Below, piece after piece: positions 1-7,656 of a stretch of 15,827 nt of DNA; position 1 is the first letter of the stretch; the number at the start of each line of letters is the position of its first letter. The notes under the pieces were generated by a model that saw only the letters and a list, made by a program, of their open reading frames with translations, was not told the origin of the DNA and made no database searches. The stretch lies in the NCBI RefSeq assembly GCF_959020145.1, contig NZ_CAUEQY010000026.1, positions 1 through 15,827 of the forward strand, given 5' to 3'. The position numbers were made by a program, and so were the translations under genes. Origin of the DNA: an uncultured Bifidobacterium sp. (GTDB lineage: Bacteria > Actinomycetota > Actinomycetes > Actinomycetales > Bifidobacteriaceae).

Positions 1-99
1 TCGCTGCTGTTGAGCGTGCTCATCGCCGTCATCGCATCCATCCCGCCGGTTCGCCGCGCAACCCGTATCGACCCCGCCATCGTTTTGAGGGAGGAATAA
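1..99 (+). CDS. ABC transporter permease, C-terminal end (partial, FtsX/MacB-like)
   Basis: Only the last 32 codons are in the window, ending in TAA at 97-99. The reading frame gives a hydrophobic stretch (LLLSVLIAVIASIPP) followed by VRRATRIDPAIVLREE. A last membrane helix followed by a short R-A-x-x-IDPaxxLR tail is the typical C-terminus of FtsX/MacB-family permeases. The ATPase gene begins three bases after this stop, and its Shine-Dalgarno (around 88-95, AGGGAGGA) lies inside the last codons, so the two genes are probably translated from one mRNA. The tail alone does not reveal the substrate. The family call is fairly secure from the tail and from the adjacent MacB/LolD-type ATPase. Confidence 0.8.
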   Translation, partial: SLLLSVLIAVIASIPPVRRATRIDPAIVLREE

Positions 100-101
100 T
101 C

Positions 102-923
102 ATGAGTTCCGAACATACGTTGAATACGTTGCTTGAATTGGATCATATTTCCAAGATTTACGGCGATTTGCGTGCCGTCGACGATTTGACTTTGACCGTT
201 CCGCAAGGTGAATGGCTTGCGATTGTCGGTTCGTCGGGTTCCGGCAAAACCACGCTGATGAACATGATTGGCTGCATGGACACGCCTTCAAAGGGTTCCG
301 TCATGCTGGAAGGCCGCAAGTTGGAGGATTTGAACGCCAAGCAGCTTGCCGACGTGCGTAAGAACATGATCGGATTGGTGTTCCAGAAGTTCTATCTGGT
401 ACCGCATCTGACGGCTGTGGAAAACGTGATGGTGGCACAGTACTACCATTCCGTAGTCAACGAGCAGCAGGCGTTGGAAGCATTGGAGCGCGTCGGTCTG
501 AAGGAGCGTGCCCACCATCTGCCCGGACAGCTTTCCGGCGGCGAACAGCAGCGTGTGTGCATCGCACGTGCGCTCATCAACTGTCCGAAACTGATTCTTG
601 CGGACGAACCGACCGGCAATTTGGATGAGAAGAACGAGAAAATCGTGCTTGACCTGTTCCGTCAGCTGCACGAGCAGGGCACTACCATCATCGTCGTGAC
701 CCATGATGCGCTCGTCGCATCCTGCGCCCAGCGCGAGATCATGCTCAACCATGGCGTGCTCGTCGGTGAGAAGTGGAATGATGAGGCCGCACGGAAGGTC
801 TATGAGCAGGCGGGTGGCAAGCCGGCATACACCGGTTCCACTACGGAAGGCGCACAGAACGGCGAGACGGCCATCAGCTTCGCCGATCCGACCAAAGCCG
901 CGAAAACCGGCGGTGAGGAATAA
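102..923 (+). CDS. ABC transporter ATP-binding protein (MacB/LolD-type)
   Basis: This is a 273-residue ABC ATPase that should energise the permease ending just upstream. All the nucleotide-binding elements are present: Walker A GSSGSGKT (43-50), Q-loop Gln95 in VFQKFYLVPHLTAVENV, signature LSGGEQQ (144-150), Walker B LILADEP (164-170) with the D-loop GNLD, and the H-loop His201 in VVTHD. The FQxFxLvPxLTaxENV Q-loop block and the DEPTGNLD string are typical of the MacB/LolD/FtsE group, which serves lipoproteins, peptides or envelope remodelling rather than nutrient import. About 50 residues after the domain core form a Gly/Thr/Ala-rich tail of no known role. The ATG at 102 has a strong SD 6-7 bases upstream. 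The next gene, a flavin-type lipoprotein, starts 77 bases downstream on the same strand, so an operon is likely. The substrate is unknown. Confidence 0.93.
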   Translation: MSSEHTLNTLLELDHISKIYGDLRAVDDLTLTVPQGEWLAIVGSSGSGKTTLMNMIGCMDTPSKGSVMLEGRKLEDLNAKQLADVRKNMIGLVFQKFYLVPHLTAVENVMVAQYYHSVVNEQQALEALERVGLKERAHHLPGQLSGGEQQRVCIARALINCPKLILADEPTGNLDEKNEKIVLDLFRQLHEQGTTIIVVTHDALVASCAQREIMLNHGVLVGEKWNDEAARKVYEQAGGKPAYTGSTTEGAQNGETAISFADPTKAAKTGGEE

Positions 924-925
924 GC

Positions 926-960
926 TGAAATCAGCCGAAATCGCGTTGAAATCAGCCGAA
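926..960 (+). repeat. Two direct copies of a 14-bp sequence between ATPase and lipoprotein genes
   Basis: TGAAATCAGCCGAA occurs at 926-939 and again, identical, at 947-960, a 21-bp period. It fills most of the 77-bp spacer before the lipoprotein gene. It may be a small slippage duplication; no function can be read from it. Confidence 0.8.
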
Positions 961-1000
961 CAATCCAAGCCATAGCACTGACGAATCGTACGGAGCGAAC

Positions 1001-1558
1001 ATGAGCAACGAATCATCGAATGCGATCAAAGTGATCGCACTGTCTGCGGCAAGCCTTGCGCTGCTGTCGGCATGCGGCGAACCCACGGCGACACCGATGG
1101 ACGATGAATATGCCGGAAATTCCGGCGAAAGCGTGCAATCGCAGGAAGAAAATTCGAAGAACAGCGGTAGCGCCACCGACTCCGGCGATTCTGCGGATTC
1201 GGACGTCAAAAACCATGCCGACGATCCGAACGGCACTACATCCGACAAGCAAGACACCGGCAACTATGCCGACGGTACCTACTCGATCAACGGCCAGTAC
1301 GGGCCGGTGGGCGAAGACACCATCGACGTGCATGTGACGGTCAAAGATCAGACCGTCACCAATGTGGAGGTTATCGGGCATCCGTTCACGTCCATCTCCA
1401 AAAAGCACCAGAATGCGTTCGCCGAAGCCATCAACGGCGTGGTGGACGGCAAGCCGCTCAAAGACCTCAAGGTAGACAAGGTGGCCGGTGCCAGCTGGAC
1501 GTCGGAAGCGTTCAACAAGGCGTTGGACGTGGCCCGTCAGGAAGCGTCGATCCAGTAG
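1001..1558 (+). CDS. FMN-binding domain lipoprotein
   Basis: This is a 185-residue secreted lipoprotein. The N-terminus (VIALSAASLALLSAC) is a lipoprotein signal peptide with lipobox LSAC, which makes Cys25 the lipidated residue. Residues about 30-90 are a Ser/Asp/Asn/Gly-rich linker of the kind that holds a domain away from the membrane. From about 91 to the end there is an FMN_bind-type domain: DGTYSINGQYGPVGEDTIDV, then VTVKDQTVTNVEVIGH, and near the end VAGASWTSEAFNKAL. This last block matches the SGATxTSxA block where ApbE transferases link FMN through a phosphoester in other members. Here the acceptor position would be Ser165 instead of Thr, and the preceding Ser is Ala. GGAG at 992-995 precedes the ATG. 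The gene follows an ABC permease and ATPase in the same direction, so the three probably act together in the envelope. Covalent FMN binding is inferred. Confidence 0.85.
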   Translation: MSNESSNAIKVIALSAASLALLSACGEPTATPMDDEYAGNSGESVQSQEENSKNSGSATDSGDSADSDVKNHADDPNGTTSDKQDTGNYADGTYSINGQYGPVGEDTIDVHVTVKDQTVTNVEVIGHPFTSISKKHQNAFAEAINGVVDGKPLKDLKVDKVAGASWTSEAFNKALDVARQEASIQ

Positions 1559-1591
1559 GTCCAGTAGCGGCGAAAAGCCTGCAAACGTACA

Positions 1592-1653
1592 ATGAGCGCC
1601 TCAGCTACAGCCTCACTCAAAGAGTGATTAAAGGCCGTAGCGGGGACGCTCAT
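1592..1653. terminator. Long bulged hairpin between convergent genes
   Basis: ATGAGCG (1592-1598) pairs with CGCTCAT (1647-1653). Moving inward, GCTAC pairs with GTAGC, GCCT with AGGC and CACTC with GAGTG around an AAA loop, with one internal loop and one five-base bulge. The structure sits between the lipoprotein gene and the converging tetR gene, where a bidirectional terminator is expected. There is no good U-tract on either side, so it may instead be another kind of structured element. Confidence 0.5.
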
Positions 1654-1697
1654 GAGTTTCAGATACTACTACGTGCAACTCTGCTCTGCAATGCCTT

Positions 1698-2351
1698 TCA
1701 GGCGGCCATAACGGGCCACAGAACAGCCGTCATGTTCTCAGGCCAAGGAATACTCGCGTCGCCATGCAACGCCTTACAGGCGAGCATGGAGCCGAGTATC
1801 GTGCTGAACAGGAATTGCGGATCCAATCCATTACGGAACACTCCGGCCTTCATGCCGCGCTCAACAAACCCAGAAAAACGCTTTTCCGCGGGAACGAGCA
1901 CTTGATCGGCAATCGCATTCAACGAAGGATTATCGGAAGAAAGCACCACACCGACGGCTTTCAAACCAAGCTCACTGTCGAAAAAACAGCCCTGAATGCG
2001 TTGCAGTATCGTCAGCAGACCGTTTTTCGACAACTCGACATCGCTGAAATCCGGCAATCCCGCAACTTCCAACTGAACGCGGCGCAACAGATCGTCCGCA
2101 TTCTTATAGCGACGGTAAATCGTGGTTTTCGCAACACCGGAACGACGGGCGACCTCTTCAATGGTCACCGCACCGACACCATCGGAAATCACAATCGCAA
2201 GCGTGGCCTTCATGATCTTATGATCGGTTTGCTCGCGAAGCTGCTCGCGGCGGCTCTGCGCCTTGCGAACGGCCTCATGCACGTCACTGACCGCGTCGGA
2301 AACCACATCGGAAACGGCTCCGGAAACCACCTCATGCACTCCGGTAATCAT
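1698..2351 (-). CDS. TetR-family transcriptional regulator (third gene of the YhgE/Pip operon)
   Basis: This is a 217-residue DNA-binding regulator. The N-terminal arm has a repetitive VSDxVSD stretch (about 9-25). It is followed by the TetR helix-turn-helix: IMKATLAIVISDG, then VTIEEVARRSGVAKTTIYRRYKNADDLL (about 62-90). The remainder is the ligand/dimer domain, which is not informative about an inducer. I start it at ATG 2349-2351 rather than at the in-frame ATG 13 codons upstream. This start overlaps the stop of the preceding membrane protein gene as ATGA, with AAGGTGG just ahead of it; the longer version would run into that gene's coding sequence. As the last gene of a coupled operon with two YhgE/Pip proteins, it most likely represses that operon, perhaps by binding the palindrome at 7328-7363. 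The effector is unknown. Confidence 0.9.
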   Translation of the reverse strand: MITGVHEVVSGAVSDVVSDAVSDVHEAVRKAQSRREQLREQTDHKIMKATLAIVISDGVGAVTIEEVARRSGVAKTTIYRRYKNADDLLRRVQLEVAGLPDFSDVELSKNGLLTILQRIQGCFFDSELGLKAVGVVLSSDNPSLNAIADQVLVPAEKRFSGFVERGMKAGVFRNGLDPQFLFSTILGSMLACKALHGDASIPWPENMTAVLWPVMAA

Positions 2352-4540
2352 GCGACCACCTTGGTGCTTTCCACCTTCGCCACATACCACTTATTGAATT
2401 TGACCAGCGGAATACGCAGCAGCAAGCCAATCAGCAGCAGCGGAATCAGGAACAGCAACAGCGAACCGATCGCATGCCAATAATCATTGTTGTAAATACC
2501 GGCAATGGCCGCACGCAATGCCGTAATCGCATGCGTGGCCGGCAGGAACGGACTGATATCGCCGATGATCTTCGGCAGCACGGCAAGCGGATACGCGCCG
2601 TTCGCGCCGGAAATCTGCAACACCAGCGTCAGCACGCCAATGGCCTTGCCCACGTTGCCGAAGCTCGCCACCATCGTGTAGGTGAAGAACGAGAACACGA
2701 GGGAGGCCACCCAGCCGGTCAACATGAACAGCCACGGGTGCACCGCCTGAATGTGCAGGAACAGCAGGCCGCCGCCCAGCGAGAACGTGCTCTGCAACAG
2801 TGCGATCACGGCGAACACGCCATAATGGCCGAGGAACAGCTGATGCGGCTTCGGATTGTCGAGCTCCTCACGATTCTTGCGCGACACCGTGGTCTTGAGT
2901 GTTACGGCCATAAGCAGCGATCCCACGAACAACGGCAGAATCGTGTAGAACGGAGCCAATTGCGAGCCGAAATTCTCCACAGGGAACACAGCCGTGCGCT
3001 TCACCTGGACGGGAGCTGCAAGAGCCGCCGCCAGCGAATCGGTGTTGTTGCCGAGCACGTCCTTGACGGTGTCCATATTGCCGCTGTTCAGCGCGTCGGA
3101 AAGCGTGCCATTGAACGAAGACAGCGCGGTGCTCGCCTTAGTGAGGCTTTCGGCGGTGGAATCCAACACCGTGCGAATATTGGTCAGCTGCTTGCCTGCC
3201 GACTTCGTGGTGCTGTTGAGATCTCCCAACGCGCCCTTCAGATCGGTGGCTGTGCTGCTCAGTGCGGTGGCCGTGCTGCTGATCGAATCGGAAATGTCGT
3301 TGAGCTGCGGCTTGAGCTGGCTGTCGAAATCGGTTTTGATGCCGTCGATGGAGGCCTTCGCCTGCTGGGCAAGCTGGCTCACGCGCTCGCGGTCGGCTGT
3401 GGTGTCGCTCACTTTCGCGTCGATATTGTCGGCGCTGGTGTTGAGTGAGTTCGCTAGATCGTTGAGTTGCGTAATGGTCGCGCCCACGTTGGTTTTGAGA
3501 TGATTGATGGCGATTTTCGCGACTTCCGGCACCAGATTGTTGTTGCTGAGCTCGTCGAGGGCATCGTAGATGTTCTGATAGCCTTGCGCCTGCTTGGATA
3601 CGTTCGCAGCCTGATTGCGCAGGGCGGTGGCCGTATTGCCGGCTTGGGTGCCCGCATTGTTGAATACGCTGTCAATATCGGTGGAGACAGCGCCGAAGCT
3701 GTTCGACGAGCTGCTCAACGCGGTGCTGAGCGCATTCGTGCTGGTTTTGACGGCTCCGGTCAGATCGTTGATGCCGTTCTTCGACTGTTTGAGCTCGTTG
3801 ACGGCGTTCTTCGCGCTGCCGCTCACGTTGGAAAGCAGGCTGTTGGAGCTGTCGAGCAGGTTCTGCGCGCTCAACGTCAGCGAGCTGAACGTGGTCAACG
3901 CGGATGACGTGTCGTTCAGCGTGTTCGCGAAGTTGTTCATATTGTTGCTGAAGTTGGTGAGCGTGGCCTGCGATTTCGGTTTGTCAAGCTCATCGGCCAG
4001 CTGCGAGGCGATGTTGAGCGCGGTGCTCGTCAACGTTGCGGAGAACATTTCGTTGATCTGTGCTGCCACGGTGTCGGCTCCCTGGCCGGTGATCTTCGGA
4101 GCGAGTGCGTTCTTCTTCTCGTTGTTGTAGTAGGTGAGTGTGGCATGGTCGCCGTCCGCGGTGAAGAATGTCATCATGCGGGTGCTGAAATCCTTCGGAA
4201 TCACCACTGCTGCATAGTATTTGCCGGATTTGGTGCCGTCGATGGCCTCTTTTTTGGTGGTGAAGGTCCAGTCCATCTGGTCGTTGGCGCGCAAGGTGTT
4301 GACCACCTGATCGCCGATACTGATCTTCACGGGAATGAGATCGGACTTGTAGCCTTCATCGTCGTTGGCGACGGCGAATTTCAGATTGCCGGTGTTGGCG
4401 AATGGATCCCAGCTTGCGCTCACGTTGAACCAGGAGAACAGGCCAGGAATTACCACCAGTCCGATGACGATGATGATGGAGACGATGTTGCTGGTCAGGC
4501 GTCGAACGTCGCCGACGAACAGTTTCCAGATGTTTTTCAT
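2348..4540 (-). CDS. YhgE/Pip-family membrane protein (second gene, 730 aa)
   Basis: This is a large envelope protein with the YhgE/Pip layout. One N-terminal membrane helix (about 18-40) ends in the IPGLFSWFNVSASWDPFANTGNLKFAVANDDEG block typical of the family's N-terminal domain. A long extracytoplasmic region (about 60-515) follows, rich in Ser, Thr, Asn, Leu and Ala with heptad-like spacing, probably coiled coils. Five to six membrane helices (about 525-715) close the protein, with the conserved block SGANGAYPLAVLPKIIGDISPFLPATHA. Family members are described as phage-infection or envelope proteins and share this layout with the EsaA component of type VII secretion; their reaction is not established. 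The start codon overlaps the stop of the upstream paralogue as ATGA (4537-4540). AAGGAG lies seven bases before the ATG. Translation is therefore probably coupled on both sides, giving a fixed ratio of the two paralogues. Confidence 0.88.
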   Translation of the reverse strand: MKNIWKLFVGDVRRLTSNIVSIIIVIGLVVIPGLFSWFNVSASWDPFANTGNLKFAVANDDEGYKSDLIPVKISIGDQVVNTLRANDQMDWTFTTKKEAIDGTKSGKYYAAVVIPKDFSTRMMTFFTADGDHATLTYYNNEKKNALAPKITGQGADTVAAQINEMFSATLTSTALNIASQLADELDKPKSQATLTNFSNNMNNFANTLNDTSSALTTFSSLTLSAQNLLDSSNSLLSNVSGSAKNAVNELKQSKNGINDLTGAVKTSTNALSTALSSSSNSFGAVSTDIDSVFNNAGTQAGNTATALRNQAANVSKQAQGYQNIYDALDELSNNNLVPEVAKIAINHLKTNVGATITQLNDLANSLNTSADNIDAKVSDTTADRERVSQLAQQAKASIDGIKTDFDSQLKPQLNDISDSISSTATALSSTATDLKGALGDLNSTTKSAGKQLTNIRTVLDSTAESLTKASTALSSFNGTLSDALNSGNMDTVKDVLGNNTDSLAAALAAPVQVKRTAVFPVENFGSQLAPFYTILPLFVGSLLMAVTLKTTVSRKNREELDNPKPHQLFLGHYGVFAVIALLQSTFSLGGGLLFLHIQAVHPWLFMLTGWVASLVFSFFTYTMVASFGNVGKAIGVLTLVLQISGANGAYPLAVLPKIIGDISPFLPATHAITALRAAIAGIYNNDYWHAIGSLLLFLIPLLLIGLLLRIPLVKFNKWYVAKVESTKVVA

Positions 4541-7284
4541 GCGTTGCTCCTTTCGCTGTTACCGTTGGGATTGGTGTTGCTCGCTGTGCCGGTGTTGCCG
4601 GTCGCGTTCATGGCCTGTACCAGTGTTGCGATGCCGTCGGCATCGGCTTGGCTGGTGTCTGCGACGTTGGCGATCGCCTGTTTGGTTTCGTGTTTTCTTC
4701 GTTGTGCCTTGCGCATCAGCTTGTCTCGCCTGATTTGTTGCGCACGCTTCTTGCGGCGCAGCCTTGCAGCTTGGCGTTCCACCAGTTGTTCGCGAATCGC
4801 TTCGTCGCTGAGGCTGCCGAGTTCCACCTGGCGTTGCAGGCTGAAACGCATATATTCGATGACCATCAGGAATCCGATGATGAGCAGCACCCAGATGATC
4901 CAGGTGGCAAGCACCACGATCTTCTCGCCGTTGGTGAAGGAGAAGATCAGCACCAGAATCACCGGCACAATGAAACCGGCAACCAGCGCGCCACGCTTGA
5001 GCTTCGGATACAGTTCGGCGAAGCGGCTCGCACGTTCCTCGATCGCCTCACGGTAGCCGCCCTTATCGGCGAGCACTTGAATGGCCTGGGACACGTTGTA
5101 GCCGCGTTCCGGAAGCTGTACCTCCTCGCCGATGATCATGTCGCTTTCCTTGATCTGACGGGCGAACAGGCGGTTGAGATTGACCAGCAGCGGGCGAATC
5201 GCAAGTCCGATGAAGAACGCGACCACGGCGAACATCAGTAGCGCGCCAATCGACTTGAGCCAATGCCCGTCGTAGAAGCCGGCAATCGTCTCACGGAACG
5301 CGTCAATCGAATAACTGAATGGTACGAACGGGTAGACCATGCGGAAGAATTTCGGCATCATCTCAATCGGATACAGGCCGGAAGCGCCCGGAATCTGCAC
5401 GATGATCAGCGCGACGCACAGTCCCTTGCCAATATGCATGAACGAGGTCGACAGCGCGAAGGTGATGCTCAGATATACCAGCGACGTGATGACGCCGGTA
5501 AGTATGTACAGCGGCGCGTTCACCGTCTGCACGCCGATGATGAGGTTGCCGATGGTGGTGATCGCGCCTTGGATGGCGCCCATGATGCCGAGCAGCATGT
5601 AGCGGGCGAAATATTTTTCGGAAGTGGTCAAGTCGAGGTCTTCGAGGCCTTCATCGTCGACCTCCACCTTGAAGATCACCACGAAGGCGAACGCGCCCAC
5701 CCACAGGGCCAGGTTGGTCATGAGCGGAGCCATGCCGGAACCGTAGGAGTTCATCGGATACACGTTTTTCGTGTCGATCACCGTGGGGGACTGCATGAAC
5801 GAAGCGATTTTCTCCGTGTTGAGGGAGCTGTCGCCGGTCAGGCTTTTCAGCATGTCAACGCTGCCGAGCGCTTTCAGGTCGGTGCTGACGGTGATGAGCT
5901 TGTTCTCCACCTGCTCGAGCTGCTTGTCGGTGTTCTGCAGCGTGGTGCGGGTGTCGTTCGCCACCTGGTCGAGTTGGTCGAGCACGGCGGAGGTCTGGTT
6001 GACCACGGTGGTCTGGCTGGTTACGGTGCCGGACAGTGTGCCGGCGGTCATGGCGAGCGAGCTCAGACCGGAGTTGAGCTGGGGGAGCGCACCGGAATTC
6101 AACGTGTTGCGGGCATCTCCCATGCTTTTCAGCGAATTTTGCGTGCTGGTGTTGAAGTCGGTGGCGAGTTTGGACACGCTGTCGGACGTGGATTGCGTGT
6201 TCTCGCTCAACGTTTTGAGGTCGTTGAGCGTGCCAGCGGCCGTGTTGTTGGTGTCTTCGAGCTTCTTGATGATGTCTTGGTACTGTGCGTTGTCGCTGAC
6301 GTTCTTGAGCTTCTCGATGAGCCGGGCGTTGCTGTCGGTCACGCTTTGCATGTTGCTGACGGCCTGCTGTGCGGTGCCGCTTGCGGACGAGACGGCCGTG
6401 GTCACCTTGTTGATGCTGGTGGTGGTGTCGCTGGCGGCCTGCGAAATCAGGCCGGAACCGTTCTCCAAAGCGGTGTTGGCGTTGGACGTGAAGGTATTGA
6501 GGCCGTTTTGTGCGGTGCCGATGGCGGTGGCGGTGTTCGCCAGTCCCTTGCCCGCGCTTGCTGCGGCCAGCTGCACGTCGTTCATTGCCTGACGGGCGGA
6601 TTGCGTTTGTTGCGGCACGTTGGCGAGCTGTGCGTCAAGATCTTCGATGGTGGAGCGGATGAGGCTTACGTTCTTCTGGGTTTTGTCGAGTTCTGCTGTG
6701 GTTTCGTTGACGAAGGAGTTGGTTTTGCCGTTGATGGTGTCATTCGCGGAGTTCACGGCTTTAGTGAGTACTTCGCTGACGGTGGAGACGAAGGTGTTGT
6801 TGACGGTACGGTCGACGGTGGTCGCGCCTTGGTCGGTAATTTTCGGGGAGATCGGGCTCGATTTTTCGTTGACATAGTATTCCAGCGTCGGCCGGTTCTT
6901 GCTGTCGGTCACGACGTTGGCGAGATCCTCGCTGAAATCGGAGGGGATGATGATCGCCGCATAGCAGTCGCCGGACTGTACCGCTTCCATCGCTTCGGCC
7001 TTGCCCATGAATTCCCAGCCAAGCTGGTCGTTGTCTTTCAGCGTGTCTTCGATCTGGTCGCCGAGGTTCATTTTGCCGAGCAGGGCGTTGTCGGTGCCTT
7101 TGTCGACGTTGGCCACGGCAACTTTGATGCCTTGGGTATTGCCATACGGATTCCAGAATCCGTAGATGTTGAACCATGCGTACAGCGGCGGAATGATGGT
7201 TATACCGATCATGATGACCCAGGCGGCAGGTACGGTGACGAGTCGTTTGAGGTCACGACGCAGAATCTGCAGTACGTTGCGCAT
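4537..7284 (-). CDS. YhgE/Pip-family membrane protein with extended C-terminus (first gene, 915 aa)
   Basis: This is the first gene of the operon. It has an N-terminal helix and the family block PPLYAWFNIYGFWNPYGNTQG followed by IKVAVANVDKG (about 20-63), then a long predicted coiled-coil, Thr/Ser/Asn-rich outer region to about 510. A polytopic segment follows (about 515-705) with the signature PGASGLYPIEMMPKFFRMVYPFVPFSY. Unlike its shorter neighbour it continues for about 210 residues. The extension has a cytosolic stretch, two further membrane helices (GALVAGFIVPVILVLIFSF and IVVLATWIIWVLLIIGFLMV), then a very basic Arg/Lys/Gln helix (RLRRKKRAQQIRRDKLMRK) and a polar Asn/Thr tail. I start it at ATG 7282-7284, preceded by GGGGAGA, because the sequence upstream encodes no membrane-protein-like N-terminus and holds the palindromic operator candidate. 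Its function is unknown. It likely works as a pair with the downstream paralogue. Confidence 0.87.
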   Translation of the reverse strand: MRNVLQILRRDLKRLVTVPAAWVIMIGITIIPPLYAWFNIYGFWNPYGNTQGIKVAVANVDKGTDNALLGKMNLGDQIEDTLKDNDQLGWEFMGKAEAMEAVQSGDCYAAIIIPSDFSEDLANVVTDSKNRPTLEYYVNEKSSPISPKITDQGATTVDRTVNNTFVSTVSEVLTKAVNSANDTINGKTNSFVNETTAELDKTQKNVSLIRSTIEDLDAQLANVPQQTQSARQAMNDVQLAAASAGKGLANTATAIGTAQNGLNTFTSNANTALENGSGLISQAASDTTTSINKVTTAVSSASGTAQQAVSNMQSVTDSNARLIEKLKNVSDNAQYQDIIKKLEDTNNTAAGTLNDLKTLSENTQSTSDSVSKLATDFNTSTQNSLKSMGDARNTLNSGALPQLNSGLSSLAMTAGTLSGTVTSQTTVVNQTSAVLDQLDQVANDTRTTLQNTDKQLEQVENKLITVSTDLKALGSVDMLKSLTGDSSLNTEKIASFMQSPTVIDTKNVYPMNSYGSGMAPLMTNLALWVGAFAFVVIFKVEVDDEGLEDLDLTTSEKYFARYMLLGIMGAIQGAITTIGNLIIGVQTVNAPLYILTGVITSLVYLSITFALSTSFMHIGKGLCVALIIVQIPGASGLYPIEMMPKFFRMVYPFVPFSYSIDAFRETIAGFYDGHWLKSIGALLMFAVVAFFIGLAIRPLLVNLNRLFARQIKESDMIIGEEVQLPERGYNVSQAIQVLADKGGYREAIEERASRFAELYPKLKRGALVAGFIVPVILVLIFSFTNGEKIVVLATWIIWVLLIIGFLMVIEYMRFSLQRQVELGSLSDEAIREQLVERQAARLRRKKRAQQIRRDKLMRKAQRRKHETKQAIANVADTSQADADGIATLVQAMNATGNTGTASNTNPNGNSERSNA

Positions 7285-7327
7285 TGTCTCCCCAGTCCAA
7301 TGGATGTTCGACCGTGTTCGCGCGTAG

Positions 7328-7363
7328 CGATACGTTATTCGTAGCGCTACGCCTCCCGTATCG
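7328..7363. promoter_or_regulatory. 36-bp imperfect palindrome, candidate TetR operator of the YhgE/Pip operon
   Basis: The arms CGATACG (7328-7334) and CGTATCG (7357-7363) and the perfect inner palindrome CGTAGCGCTACG (7340-7351) share exactly the same centre, 7345.5. In all, 14 of 18 positions in each arm pair. A related near-palindrome, CGTAGCGATACG, lies next to it at 7323-7334. The site is 44 bases upstream of the first YhgE/Pip start codon, where a repressor would block transcription. The TetR encoded at the end of that operon is the natural candidate. I could not place -35 and -10 boxes with confidence. Confidence 0.6.
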
Positions 7364-7472
7364 TAATACCCGCTCTCGGACAAATTTGGGCACAGGCGTA
7401 AATGCGCTCCGTCCATGACTGAAATAAACACGACAAACCGCGGCAGGACTGTGAATCTTGCTGTTGGAGACC

Positions 7473-7589
7473 GCGCAACTTGCCTTCTGTGTCTGCGCAA
7501 GTCGAGTCTGCTGTCTGCGCATCTTGTGATTGCGGGATGACATGTGACTTGCGCAGGCAGAAATCGCAGGTTGTGCGCGTTGCGCGCAA
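7473..7589. promoter_or_regulatory. Cluster of GCGCA motifs and inverted repeats upstream of the CmpB-type gene
   Basis: GCGCA occurs at 7473, 7495 and 7517 with an exact 22-bp period, about two helical turns. CTGCGCAAGTC (7493-7503) is repeated as its perfect inverse GACTTGCGCAG at 7546-7556. A further imperfect palindrome, TTGTGCGCG-T-TGCGCGCAA, covers 7571-7589. The cluster lies 70-180 bases before the start at 7657 and could be a regulator-binding region for that gene or for both divergent units. No protein can be assigned to it. Confidence 0.4.
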
Positions 7590-7656
7590 ACAATCATCTC
7601 GTGTAGCGCACTGCGATCGGGTTTTGGTAGCGTTGTGCAGGGAAGGACGAACAAGC

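Noticed and set aside
2474..3448. Long plus-strand frame opposite the second YhgE/Pip gene
   Set aside because: The Arg/Gln/His/Ala-rich composition is typical of a reverse-strand shadow, and the opposite strand holds a coupled gene with a good SD.
5263..7344. Very long plus-strand reading frame (693 codons) opposite the first YhgE/Pip gene
   Set aside because: It is the antisense shadow of a well-supported gene. Its Val/Gly/Asp/His-rich composition fits no family and it has no plausible ribosome binding site.
7285..7593. N-terminal extension of the first YhgE/Pip gene up to 7593
   Set aside because: The added 103 residues are Arg/Cys-rich and unlike the family. The stretch contains the concentric palindrome and promoter space, and ATG 7282-7284 has a good SD.
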